This document shows positions 8,487 to 16,936 of a stretch of DNA of 64,000 nucleotides, piece by piece. The notes under the pieces are model-generated. The model was not told the origin of the DNA, searched no databases, and worked only from the letters and a program-made list of their open reading frames with translations. This DNA comes from Xanthomarina sp. F2636L (GTDB lineage: Bacteria > Bacteroidota > Bacteroidia > Flavobacteriales > Flavobacteriaceae), in contig NZ_JAPMLM010000061.1 of NCBI RefSeq assembly GCF_026410195.1, positions 124,001-188,000 of the forward strand. The letters are read 5' to 3'. How positions within the stretch are numbered: position 1 is the stretch's first letter; each line of letters begins with the position of its first letter. Position numbers and translations under genes: made by a program.

Positions 8487-10259
8487 ATGCAACATCTTAA
8501 AAGTAAAACCGCAGCATATAAAAACAAAAAGGACAAAGTGACCATGGCTCAGGCTTTTAAAGCCATTATTTGGCCAAGAAGGAAACTGGTGTTTATTGGA
8601 TTGATATTGATTGTTTTGAGTAGATTATCTAGTCTTGTGTTGCCATGGAAAAGTAAGGCCTTGTTAGATGATGTTATACCGAATAAGGATTACGATCAGC
8701 TTTATAGTTTATTGCTTATAGTAGGTATCGCTATTTTGGTTCAGGCAGTAACGTCCTTTTTACTAACAAAAATATTAAGTGTACAAGCCCAATATTTAAT
8801 AAGTGAGTTACGTGCACAAGTACAGAAAAAAGTATTGTCTTTACCCATTAGTTTTTTTGATAACACCAAATCTGGAGAGTTGGTGTCTCGAATCATGACA
8901 GATGTTGAAGGAGTTAGAAACCTCATAGGAACTGGTTTAGTTCAAATGGTAGGAGGGACTATAACAGCCGTAATTTCTTTAATTTTATTAGTAAATATTA
9001 GTTTGTCCATGACACTTTTTGTTTTGGTTCCAGTGGCCATTTTCGGAATTATAGCCTTAAAGGCTTTTGGATATATCCGACCTATTTTTAGAACACGTGG
9101 AGTTATTAATGCTCAGGTTACTGGACGATTAACTGAAACTTTATCAGGCGTCAGAGTTATTAAAGCTTTTAATGCTGAAGAACAAGAGAATAAAACGTTT
9201 GAAGCAGGTGTAGAAAGATTGTTTCAAAATGTAAAAAAAAGTTTAACAGCTACCGCATTTATGACAAGTTCTTCAACCTTTTTATTAGGAATAGCTTCCA
9301 CAGGAATTATGGGAATTGGAGGTTATAAAATCATGACAGGCGACTTAACCGTTGGAGATTTCTTGTCTTTTACCTTATTGCTTGGATTTATGATTGCTCC
9401 AATTGTACAAATGAGCAATATAGGAAGTCAGCTAACAGAAGCCTTAGCAGGTTTGGACAGAACCGAAGAGCTTATGAATATGACAACAGAAGAAGACAGT
9501 GAAAACCGTACAGTTCAATTACATAACATAGAAGGACATCTAGCATTTAAGGATGTCTCTTTTCAATATGAAGAAGGCAAAGAAGTCTTACACAATATAG
9601 ATTTTGAAGCGCCATCAGGTTCTGTTACAGCTTTAGTTGGGAGTTCTGGCTCAGGGAAATCGACCATTGCTGGCTTGGCTGCTACCTTTTTAAATCCGAA
9701 GTCAGGAGTGGTTACAATAGACAATCAAGATTTATCCAAAGTCAATTTAAGCAGTTACAGACAACATTTAGGTGTTGTGCTTCAAGACGAATTTTTATTT
9801 GAAGGCACCATTAGAGAAAATATACTTTTCCCTAAACCAGATGCTAGTGAAGCCGAATTACAACACGCCGTAAAGTCTGCTTATGTCAACGAGTTTACCG
9901 ATAGATTTGATGATGGTTTAAATACTTTAATAGGCGAGCGTGGTGTAAAACTTTCTGGAGGACAGCGACAACGATTGGCTATTGCAAGAGCTATTTTAGC
10001 AGATCCAAAAATCATTATTTTAGATGAAGCTACTTCTAATTTAGATACAGAAAGCGAAGGCTTAATTCAGAAAAGTTTATCTGAGTTGACTAAAAATAGA
10101 ACGACCATTGTTATTGCACACAGATTGAGCACTATAAAAAAAGCAGATCAGATTTTAGTTATAGAAGCAGGGCAAATAGCCGAACGTGGTACACATGATG
10201 AATTAATAGCTAAAGAAGGACGTTATTACGACCTTTATACCTATCAAGCTAAGATTTAA
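8487..10259 (+). CDS. ABC exporter, fused permease and ATPase (MsbA/LmrA-like)
   Basis: A 590-residue half transporter expected to form a homodimer in the inner membrane and export lipids, drugs or peptides. Six membrane segments occupy roughly residues 30-320. The nucleotide-binding domain has a Walker A GSSGSGKST near 385, a Q-loop VLQDEF, the signature LSGGQRQR near 489 and a Walker B IIILDEATSNLD near 510, all intact. It carries a short charged N-terminal tail before the first helix. The next gene starts 32 bases later but has its own promoter box. The substrate cannot be inferred. Confidence 0.9.
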   Translation: MQHLKSKTAAYKNKKDKVTMAQAFKAIIWPRRKLVFIGLILIVLSRLSSLVLPWKSKALLDDVIPNKDYDQLYSLLLIVGIAILVQAVTSFLLTKILSVQAQYLISELRAQVQKKVLSLPISFFDNTKSGELVSRIMTDVEGVRNLIGTGLVQMVGGTITAVISLILLVNISLSMTLFVLVPVAIFGIIALKAFGYIRPIFRTRGVINAQVTGRLTETLSGVRVIKAFNAEEQENKTFEAGVERLFQNVKKSLTATAFMTSSSTFLLGIASTGIMGIGGYKIMTGDLTVGDFLSFTLLLGFMIAPIVQMSNIGSQLTEALAGLDRTEELMNMTTEEDSENRTVQLHNIEGHLAFKDVSFQYEEGKEVLHNIDFEAPSGSVTALVGSSGSGKSTIAGLAATFLNPKSGVVTIDNQDLSKVNLSSYRQHLGVVLQDEFLFEGTIRENILFPKPDASEAELQHAVKSAYVNEFTDRFDDGLNTLIGERGVKLSGGQRQRLAIARAILADPKIIILDEATSNLDTESEGLIQKSLSELTKNRTTIVIAHRLSTIKKADQILVIEAGQIAERGTHDELIAKEGRYYDLYTYQAKI

Positions 10260-10265
10260 TATGCT

Positions 10266-10273
10266 TATATTTG
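10266..10273 (+). promoter_or_regulatory. Bacteroidota -7 box upstream of the helicase-like gene
   Basis: TATATTTG matches the TAnnTTTG consensus exactly. The expected transcription start is near 10280, giving a leader of about 12 bases before the ATG. No clear -33 TTG is present, because the upstream side is the end of the ABC gene. Confidence 0.45.
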
Positions 10274-10291
10274 TCATTCAATTTATAATAC

Positions 10292-10906
10292 ATGCCATTT
10301 AAAAAACTCATAGAGCCTCTTCAAGACGCATTAAAAGTACAAGGTTTTGAAACGCCATTACCATTTCAAAAAAAGACACTTTCAAAAATAAAATCTGGTG
10401 CTAACCTATTTGGGATAGCCCCTAAAGGGTCTGGAAAAACTACAGCCATGGTATTGGGAGTGGTACAGAATTTAAAAGGCGAAGCGTTTGAAGAAGCACC
10501 CAGAGCCATTGTTTTTGCAAAAGACAAAGAGGCTGTTTTAGAGATGTATCGCGAGTTTAGAAAATTTACTTCAAGAACAGATTTGCGTGTGTATTGTGTT
10601 TATGAAGAATATAATTTAGATGCTCAACGAGACGATATTTATAACGGCATTGATATTTTAATTACAACACCAAAGCGTTTTAATAAGTTGTTTTTTATGA
10701 ACAATATTAACATTAGAAAACTTCAAATGTTTGTTGTTGACGATGCAGGATTTCTATTTCGTGGATCGCATTTAAGCGATGTATCTAGACTACCTGAAAG
10801 CTTAGAAAAGTGTCAATATATTGTGTTCTCAAAAAAGTATGATGAACGTTTTGACAGATGGCAGGAACGATTTATGTATAATTCTCAAATGGTTGTAATT
10901 AAATAA
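10292..10906 (+). CDS. Single-domain DEAD-box helicase-like protein with degenerate motif II
   Basis: A 204-residue protein that looks like only the first RecA domain of a DEAD-box RNA helicase. It has a Q-motif-like LPFQKKTLSKI, an intact Walker A APKGSGKT (residues 43-50) and an Ib-like TTPKRF. Motif II reads VVDDAG (148-153) instead of DEAD, motif III is missing, and there is no second helicase domain. It may bind ATP but should not unwind RNA alone. The reading frame is clean and has its own promoter box, so it looks like a maintained protein and not debris. I recall short proteins of this kind elsewhere in Flavobacteria, without a function. Confidence 0.7.
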   Translation: MPFKKLIEPLQDALKVQGFETPLPFQKKTLSKIKSGANLFGIAPKGSGKTTAMVLGVVQNLKGEAFEEAPRAIVFAKDKEAVLEMYREFRKFTSRTDLRVYCVYEEYNLDAQRDDIYNGIDILITTPKRFNKLFFMNNINIRKLQMFVVDDAGFLFRGSHLSDVSRLPESLEKCQYIVFSKKYDERFDRWQERFMYNSQMVVIK

Positions 10907-10974
10907 ATCTATGTAATATTTGGATATAGAAAAATCTAAATTTCGAAAAGTATTAAAAGCATAAAAACTTGCTC

Positions 10975-12075
10975 ATGACGGGAAGCACGTCCATAGAAGA
11001 CAAATTAAAAGAACGTATTAAAGAGCTTACATGTTTATATAATGTAAGTTCCTTTATAGCTAATTCAGATCTATATAATTTAGAACCTACTTGGCAGGCC
11101 ATTGCTTATAGTTTACAAGAAGCCATTAGATATCCAAAGGAAGCTTCTGTAGAATTAAAAATTGGAGATGAATTGATTTATGCAGGAGAGCATTCTAAGG
11201 ATAATGTTTGTATCCTCTCAGCCATAAAAGTTTTTAATAAGCCTATAGGCTCTATAAAAGTGGGTTATTCAAAATATAAATATAAAGAGAATAGTTTTTT
11301 AGATGAAGAGATTCAGCTTTTAAATAGAATTGCTTTAGAAATTGGAAACTTGTTTGAACGCAAACAGATTATTGAAAGTGAAGCATTAGCCAAACGCCAT
11401 ATGGAACGTGTGGATAGGTTAGGTATTTTAGGTGAAATAACAGCAGGAATAGCCCATGAATTAAACACGCCATTGGCTAATATTTTAGGTTATACCGAAC
11501 TATTAAAAGATCAATTTAAAAATAATCCTGAAGTAATAAACGATTTAGATAAAATAATTAATAGTGCCATTTACTCTAGAGAAGTAGTTAAGAAACTTAT
11601 GTTCTTTTCTTGCGACATGCCACATCAAATGGAATTAAGAAATACAGTTCCTATTATTAAAGATGCTATTGGATTATTAAGTCCTAATTTTACTAAAAAG
11701 AATATCTCCTGTCAGCTTGAAATATCTAAAGATGAGATTATGCTGCGTGTCGATGCTATACAATTAACACAGGTTGTATTCAATTTGGTTATTAATGCCA
11801 TTTATTTTTCACCTAAAAATGGTGTTATTAAAGTGATGGTTTCAGATACAGATAAACAAATGGTATTAAAAATTTCTGATGAAGGTCCAGGTATTAAAAC
11901 AGATAAATCAGAAAATATTTTCAATCCGTTTTTCACTACCAAACCTGTAGGCGATGGCTCTGGTCTTGGTTTAAGTGTGGTGCATGGCATTGTAAAAAGT
12001 CATAAAGGCAGTATAAAATTTGAACCAAATATTCCAAAAGGAACTATTTTTACTATCGTATTGCCAAAAAACTAA
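10975..12075 (+). CDS. Cytoplasmic sensor histidine kinase (NtrB-like)
   Basis: A 366-residue kinase lacking membrane segments. Residues 15-130 resemble a GAF-type sensor. They are followed by the dimerisation helix with the phospho-acceptor His161 in AGIAHELNTPLANILGY, then an HATPase domain with the N box NLVINAIYFS, DEGPGIK and GSGLGLSVVHGIVK. A TTG six bases upstream could also start it, but ATG is preferred. It ends three bases before the sigma-54 activator gene, so the two form an operon and almost certainly a kinase/regulator pair. The signal sensed is unknown. The absence of a membrane anchor suggests a cytoplasmic signal. Confidence 0.88.
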   Translation: MTGSTSIEDKLKERIKELTCLYNVSSFIANSDLYNLEPTWQAIAYSLQEAIRYPKEASVELKIGDELIYAGEHSKDNVCILSAIKVFNKPIGSIKVGYSKYKYKENSFLDEEIQLLNRIALEIGNLFERKQIIESEALAKRHMERVDRLGILGEITAGIAHELNTPLANILGYTELLKDQFKNNPEVINDLDKIINSAIYSREVVKKLMFFSCDMPHQMELRNTVPIIKDAIGLLSPNFTKKNISCQLEISKDEIMLRVDAIQLTQVVFNLVINAIYFSPKNGVIKVMVSDTDKQMVLKISDEGPGIKTDKSENIFNPFFTTKPVGDGSGLGLSVVHGIVKSHKGSIKFEPNIPKGTIFTIVLPKN

Positions 12076-12078
12076 TCT

Positions 12079-13407
12079 ATGGGTTTAAATAAAGAAAATA
12101 TCTTAATAGTTGACGACGATGTTCATATTTTAGAACTTTTGCAACGTCATTTACAGTCTTTAAATTATCATACCTATAAAGCTATCTCTGTAAAAGAAGC
12201 CATTGAGATTTTAAAGGATAAATCCATCGACTTATTAATTACAGATCTAAAAATGCCTGGTGTAGATGGGCTCGAATTGGTAAAATATGTTTCAGAGCAT
12301 GATCCAGATATGCCAAAACTAGTAGTTACAGGTTATCCGTCTATTGATGGCGCTTTAGAAGCTATGAAATCTGGAGTTATGGATTATTTAACGAAGCCTT
12401 TTACGAAAGAAGAACTAAAAGAGGCTGTAAGAAAATCCTTGGCATTAAAATCTAAAAAACCGAAGTTTACTGAAACAGATAAGCCTACAACAGATGTTTC
12501 TTATGGAGAATTAATAGGAAATTCTGAAGCTATAAATAAAGTTACAGACGTTATAGAGCGTGTAAAAAACAACAAGGCAACAGTTTGTATCACTGGCGAA
12601 AGTGGTACAGGTAAAGAGCTTGTTGCTCGTTCCATTCATTATATGGGACAATATGCCAGAGCACCATTTATTGCTGTAAATTGTGGAGCCATTCCAGAGA
12701 ACCTCTTGGAAGCAGAATTATTTGGTTATACCAAAGGAGCCTTTACCGGTGCTGATGAAAATAGGAATGGTTTTTTTCAAGCTGCTAATCATGGGACATT
12801 GTTTTTAGATGAAATTGGTAATGCTTCAATGGCTACCCAATTGAGATTACTTCGCGTGCTTCAAGAAAAGGAAGTTACCAGAGTTGGTTCTCAAAAAGCA
12901 GAAAAAGTAGATGTTAGAGTCATTGCAGCTACCAATATCGATTTGAAAGAACTTATTGATAAAGGAAAATTCAGAGCAGACTTGTATTATAGATTGACAG
13001 TTGTTCAAATAGCTGTGCCACCACTAAGAGAACGTATTGAAGATGTCAAGCTGTTAACAGATAAATTTTTATTCAAATATGGGATAGAGTATAAGGACAG
13101 ATTAATAAAAATTTCACCTGAAGTTCTACATGTATTAGAGCGTTATTCCTGGCCTGGAAATATTCGCGAATTGGAGAATATCATTCAACAAGCTGTTATT
13201 ATGTGCGATAAACAAGTAGAAGTAAAAGATCTACCAGAACATTTAAAGTATCAAATAGATTTTCCAGATGAGGTTGAATTTCAATCTTTAAAAGAAATTG
13301 AAAAAAAACATATCCTTAAAGTTTTGGCTGCTACAAATAATAATAAAAGTCAAGCAGCAAAAATTCTTCAGATAGATAGGAAAACCCTAAGCGAAAAAAT
13401 AAAATAG
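12079..13407 (+). CDS. Sigma-54-dependent response regulator, NtrC family
   Basis: A 442-residue enhancer-binding activator. Residues 5-120 are a receiver domain with the acidic pocket VDDD, phospho-acceptor Asp56 (ITDLKMPG) and Lys106. Residues 143-375 are an AAA+ domain with Walker A GESGTGKE (173-180), the sigma-54 contact loop GAFTGA (220-225) and Walker B LFLDEIG. The C terminus is a Fis-type helix-turn-helix (NNKSQAAKILQIDRKTL). All motifs needed to activate sigma-54 RNA polymerase are present. The first gene after it, beyond a long regulatory region, is glutamate dehydrogenase, which has a -24/-12-like element and a candidate binding palindrome upstream. Confidence 0.93.
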   Translation: MGLNKENILIVDDDVHILELLQRHLQSLNYHTYKAISVKEAIEILKDKSIDLLITDLKMPGVDGLELVKYVSEHDPDMPKLVVTGYPSIDGALEAMKSGVMDYLTKPFTKEELKEAVRKSLALKSKKPKFTETDKPTTDVSYGELIGNSEAINKVTDVIERVKNNKATVCITGESGTGKELVARSIHYMGQYARAPFIAVNCGAIPENLLEAELFGYTKGAFTGADENRNGFFQAANHGTLFLDEIGNASMATQLRLLRVLQEKEVTRVGSQKAEKVDVRVIAATNIDLKELIDKGKFRADLYYRLTVVQIAVPPLRERIEDVKLLTDKFLFKYGIEYKDRLIKISPEVLHVLERYSWPGNIRELENIIQQAVIMCDKQVEVKDLPEHLKYQIDFPDEVEFQSLKEIEKKHILKVLAATNNNKSQAAKILQIDRKTLSEKIK

Positions 13408-13630
13408 TTTTATTTTGAGATTAATTATACATCTTTAAAATGTTTAGGTTCTACGCATATTTTAACATCTTTAGTATCTTGGATATTCACTTATTAGGTT
13501 ATTATTGTATATCTATTGGCAATCCATTAGTTAAATAAATCATAAATAAGTATGTTATTTTCTTATAGAATTCCTACTAGAAATTTTGTCTGGTTAGTCT
13601 CTATTTTCAATCCGTAGATATTTAATTTAC

Positions 13631-13666
13631 TGGGTAAATTTTACTCACATGAGTAAAAAATCCCCA
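13631..13666. promoter_or_regulatory. Palindrome, candidate enhancer site for the NtrC-type activator
   Basis: A perfect 9-base inverted repeat, TTTTACTCA and TGAGTAAAA, is separated by CA (13639-13658). An outer TGGG (13631-13634) is matched by CCCA (13663-13666) on the same dyad. The centre is about 108 bases upstream of the -24 element, a usual distance for a sigma-54 enhancer. No T run follows, so it does not look like a terminator. Binding by the neighbouring regulator is inference. Confidence 0.55.
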
Positions 13667-13754
13667 ATTTTATAAATTTATATGTTTTGCATATATTCAC
13701 ATAAAGCACTATTAATCAGATTTTTAAAACGATATTTGAAATTGTTTTATAAAG

Positions 13755-13771
13755 TTGGCATAAGAGTTGTC
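13755..13771 (+). promoter_or_regulatory. Candidate sigma-54 (-24/-12) promoter of the gdhA operon
   Basis: TTGGCA, six bases, then TTGT fits the spacing of TTGGCACGnnnnTTGC. The GG of the -24 element is present, but the final C of the -12 element is T, which weakens it. Predicted start is near 13781. Support comes from context: a sigma-54 activator gene and a palindrome lie directly upstream. Confidence 0.45.
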
Positions 13772-13990
13772 CTTAGTGGTTCGTCTATAAAATTATTTTA
13801 TGGATGCTATAGTTAAAAGTTTATTTATTTAGACTTCTATAACTTAACATCAAGCAAAAGTTTTATTAGGTCTTGCAGCGAATAGGAGTAACTGAAGACA
13901 TAGACACAAAAATTAAACCCCAAACATTAACAAGAGAGTTTCGCAGAACAAAAGAAATAAAAACAGTGGAACTTATTTAATTTAAATATA

Positions 13991-15283
13991 ATGACATTAA
14001 CAAAAGAAGTTAAAAAACAGCAACCAAAACAAGGCATGTTAGAAAATGTTATGAAACAGTTTAATGCTGCTGCTGATTTGGTTGATCTTAACCCAAATAT
14101 TAAAAAGATACTTGAGGTTACCAACAACGAATTAATCATTCATTTTCCAGTAAGAATGGATAATGGTGATGTGGAAGTTTTTAAGGGTTACCGAGTACAG
14201 CATAACAATGCACTTGGACCTTATAAAGGAGGATTAAGATATCATCCAACGATTGATATTGATTCAGTAAAAGCATTAGCTATGTGGATGACTTGGAAAA
14301 CATCTTTAGCAGGTCTTCCTTATGGAGGCGCAAAAGGAGGGATTCAAATAGACCCAAATAAATATTCTAACAATGAGTTAGAGCGTATTACAAGACGTTT
14401 CACTTATGCTTTAGGTGAGAATATTGGACCAGAGCACGATATTCCTGCGCCAGATGTGAATACTAATTCGCAAACTATGGCTTGGATTGCAGATACCTAT
14501 ATGTCTACAAAAGGGCCGTCTGAGCGTTCTAAAAATCAGCATGTTGTAACAGGAAAACCAGTTGGTTCTGGTGGATTAGAAGGACGTGATAGAGCTACCG
14601 GATTTGGTGTGTTTTTAACCATTAAATTTTGGGCAGAAAATAAAAACATCGAATTAAAAGGTAAAACATTTATCGTTCAAGGTTTTGGAAACGTTGGTTA
14701 TTGGGCTGCTCACTTTTTAGAATTAGAAGGTGCCAAATTAGTAGGTGTTCAAGATGCTTTTGGAAGTATTGCAAACCCTGATGGCTTAGGAGCTGAAAAT
14801 TTATCTGAATATATTAAAGGTAACAACGGAAGTCTTATTGGTTATTCTAATGGAAAAGCTATAGAGAAAGAAGATTTCTTTGGTTTGGATTGTGATATCT
14901 GTATTCCAGCAGCTTTAGGTAATCAAATTACTGAAAAAAATGCACAAAAAATTAAAGCATTTTTAGTTGCAGAAGGAGCTAATGGTCCTACTACTGTTGA
15001 AGCTGAACAAATATTATTAAAGCGTAATATCGATATTATTCCTGATATTTTATGTAATTCAGGTGGTGTTATTGGAAGTTACTTTGAATGGCTTCAAAAT
15101 AGAAATGGAGAGCTTTGGGAATTAGATGAAATTCTAGCTAAAATCACCAAAAAAATGGCTGAGGTTTTTAGAAGAGTGTCTAAAACATCTCAAGAAAAAG
15201 AATTGGATATGCGTTCAGCAGCTTATATGCTTGCAATCGAGCGTATTGAGAAAGCTTATGTTCAAAGAGGTATTTTCCCTTAA
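13991..15283 (+). CDS. gdhA: Glutamate dehydrogenase (Glu/Leu/Phe/Val dehydrogenase family)
   Basis: Cytoplasmic enzyme interconverting glutamate with 2-oxoglutarate and ammonium. The 430 residues match the small hexameric class. The substrate region shows GPYKGGLRYHP and LPYGGAKGGI with the catalytic lysine, followed by DIPAPDVNT. The nucleotide-binding fold has the QGFGNVG glycine motif near residue 227. NAD versus NADP use cannot be fixed by eye. It heads an operon with a Rnk/GreA-like gene 15 bases later and a small unknown gene. Its upstream region suggests sigma-54 control, which would fit a nitrogen-metabolism role. Confidence 0.93.
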   Translation: MTLTKEVKKQQPKQGMLENVMKQFNAAADLVDLNPNIKKILEVTNNELIIHFPVRMDNGDVEVFKGYRVQHNNALGPYKGGLRYHPTIDIDSVKALAMWMTWKTSLAGLPYGGAKGGIQIDPNKYSNNELERITRRFTYALGENIGPEHDIPAPDVNTNSQTMAWIADTYMSTKGPSERSKNQHVVTGKPVGSGGLEGRDRATGFGVFLTIKFWAENKNIELKGKTFIVQGFGNVGYWAAHFLELEGAKLVGVQDAFGSIANPDGLGAENLSEYIKGNNGSLIGYSNGKAIEKEDFFGLDCDICIPAALGNQITEKNAQKIKAFLVAEGANGPTTVEAEQILLKRNIDIIPDILCNSGGVIGSYFEWLQNRNGELWELDEILAKITKKMAEVFRRVSKTSQEKELDMRSAAYMLAIERIEKAYVQRGIFP

Positions 15284-15298
15284 TTAAAAATTATTACA

Positions 15299-15712
15299 AT
15301 GAAATACGGAAGTATCATATTGGAAAAGAAAGAATTCGTGACTTTAAAACGACTTCTTAGCTTACAGGGTAATTATAAAGAAGCTGCAAGGAAAAATTCG
15401 GTTGCCAGATTGCAAAACGAATTAGAATCTGCCATAGTTTCTGATGAAGACGAAATGCCTGAGGATGTTATTAGGTTTAACTCTGAGGTAACTATCGTTT
15501 CTAATGACGGGTGGGAGAATTCTTTTCAATTGGTTTCTCCAACAGAAAGTAATTTTTCTAATAAAAAATTATCAGTATTAACCGCTATGGGTTTAGCTGT
15601 TATGGGTTATGCTCAAGGAGATACTATAGATTGGGAATTTCCTGGGGGTGCTAAATCTTTAACAGTTAAAGAAGTAAAAAATATAAAAACAGAAAGTAAT
15701 CAAACTATATAA
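15299..15712 (+). CDS. GreA/GreB C-terminal-domain (Rnk-like) protein
   Basis: A 137-residue protein whose C-terminal half has the FKBP-like fold of GreA/GreB. Its pattern LSVLTAMGLAVMGYAQGD then IDWEFPGGAKSLTV corresponds to the P-G-[KR]-A-L-[IL]-G-x-GD...P-G-G consensus. The N-terminal half is a short helical segment and not the long coiled coil that inserts into RNA polymerase, so it resembles Rnk more than true GreA. Such proteins may bind RNA polymerase, but transcript cleavage is not expected. It is in the gdhA operon, 15 bases after gdhA and 2 bases before the next gene. Confidence 0.75.
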   Translation: MKYGSIILEKKEFVTLKRLLSLQGNYKEAARKNSVARLQNELESAIVSDEDEMPEDVIRFNSEVTIVSNDGWENSFQLVSPTESNFSNKKLSVLTAMGLAVMGYAQGDTIDWEFPGGAKSLTVKEVKNIKTESNQTI

Positions 15713-15714
15713 CA

Positions 15715-16092
15715 ATGGAACCAAAATCATTCTTTGCACATGATACAGATGAACAGATTATCCACACTAAACGTCTGCAAGATTTAAATACGTGGATAGC
15801 TCATTTAAATTATGTTTCTACTGAATGCGACATGTTAGTTAAAATTGCATCTAGTAAGCTAAACGACAAAGATTTGAAAGAGGAACTTTTAGCAGAAGTT
15901 GAATTAAATTCAGCATTATTAAATGAATTTTTCAACTATAAAGGTTCAATAGAAAGGTTTAAAGAATGTAATGATTTAGAATGTGACTTGTTTTATATTA
16001 ATCAGCATGATGATGTTTACACCAAGTATGTTAAGCATATAAATGATTATAGACTAGTTAAAGATAAAGTTTACTTAAAAATTTTAGATTAA
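15715..16092 (+). CDS. Hypothetical helical protein in the gdhA operon
   Basis: A 125-residue soluble, mostly helical and acidic protein that I do not recognise. It starts SFFAHDTDEQIIHTKRLQDL and ends with a HINDYRLVKDKVYLKILD helix. There are three cysteines, including CNDLEC, and no signal peptide. It begins two bases after the stop of the Rnk-like gene, so translation is probably coupled. The shared terminator follows. Co-transcription with a Rnk-like factor hints at a partnership, but this is speculation. Confidence 0.7.
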   Translation: MEPKSFFAHDTDEQIIHTKRLQDLNTWIAHLNYVSTECDMLVKIASSKLNDKDLKEELLAEVELNSALLNEFFNYKGSIERFKECNDLECDLFYINQHDDVYTKYVKHINDYRLVKDKVYLKILD

Positions 16093-16131
16093 ATACAATA
16101 GTTTGTTAGTTTGTTAGTTTGTATTTAACTT

Positions 16132-16163
16132 AGCCACGAAAACTCCGGTTTTCGTGGCTTTTC
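16132..16163 (+). terminator. Terminator of the gdhA operon
   Basis: AGCCACGAAAA (16132-16142) pairs perfectly with TTTTCGTGGCT (16149-16159) around CTCCGG, followed by TTT. A short direct repeat of GTTTGTTA lies just before it. Confidence 0.9.
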
Positions 16164-16245
16164 TAATTTGAACTAATGTTTGAGTTATATTATCCCCCTG
16201 TTATTATTCATTTTAAAAAAATCATTGATTTTACATTAAAAAAAT

Positions 16246-16875
16246 ATGGAGTTATTTTTATTAAGTTTTGGAGCGCTTTTTTCTATTATGAACCCTTTAG
16301 GAACGCTACCAATTTTTGTTGGATTAACAGACGATTATTCTAAAAAGGCCAGGGCAGTTACCGCATTTTGGACAGCTGTTGATGTTTTAGCTATTTTAAT
16401 TTTATCTTTTTTTGCAGGGAAGTTTATACTTTCATTTTTTGGAATTAGCTTAAATGCTTTAAAAATTGCCGGGGGACTTATTATAGCAACTTCTGGGTTT
16501 GCTTTATTAACAGGGAAGTTTCGGGAACATAAAGGTATGAAACGAGAACGTGTAAAAGAAATTATTCAAAATAGAGACCCTATTTCTTTAAGCCCCTTAG
16601 CTATTCCCATGTTGGCTGGTCCAGGAACTATTTCTTTGTTAATTGCTTATAACCAAGAATATACTTCAACTCAGGAAATCTTAATTATTGTAGGGGCTAT
16701 TTTTACAGCATCTCTGTCCATTTACTTTATTTTAAAAAGTGGTCATTTTATCGTTAAATTTCTTGGAGCATCAGGTATTAATGCCTTGTCTAGAATCATT
16801 GGATTTATAGTCATTGCTATTGGAGTAGAGTACATAATAGGCTCTGTAGTTGCCATACTTTCTACAATATTATAA
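16246..16875 (+). CDS. MarC-family integral membrane protein
   Basis: A 209-residue inner-membrane protein with six predicted helices, full length for the family. Family marks are FSIMNPLGTLPIFVGLT at the start, a GGLIIATSGFALLTG helix, and SPLAIPMLAGPGTISLLI in the fourth helix. MarC proteins have no firmly established substrate; the old link to multiple antibiotic resistance has not held up. The gene is monocistronic and converges on an MFS transporter. Confidence 0.88.
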   Translation: MELFLLSFGALFSIMNPLGTLPIFVGLTDDYSKKARAVTAFWTAVDVLAILILSFFAGKFILSFFGISLNALKIAGGLIIATSGFALLTGKFREHKGMKRERVKEIIQNRDPISLSPLAIPMLAGPGTISLLIAYNQEYTSTQEILIIVGAIFTASLSIYFILKSGHFIVKFLGASGINALSRIIGFIVIAIGVEYIIGSVVAILSTIL

Positions 16876-16936
16876 GTATAACATCTCCAAGCTCATTTGT
16901 TTATTGTAGAAGTGTTATTTCTTTAGCATATATAAA

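Larger units (their letters stand above)
13408..13990 (+). other. Long regulatory intergenic region between the NtrC-type gene and gdhA
   Basis: 583 bases without a gene, very AT-rich. It contains an extended palindrome at 13631-13666 and a sigma-54-like -24/-12 element at 13755-13771. The transcript from that element would have a leader of roughly 210 bases, in which I see no convincing riboswitch or reading frame. The rest of the region is featureless by eye. Confidence 0.6.

Noticed and set aside
13541-13560. A second TTGGCA near 13517 as an alternative -24 element
   Set aside because: The matching -12 position reads TAGT instead of TTGC, a worse fit than the element at 13755.
16101-16122. 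GTTTGTTA direct repeats as a regulatory site
   Set aside because: Only two to three short copies between a stop codon and a terminator; most likely chance.
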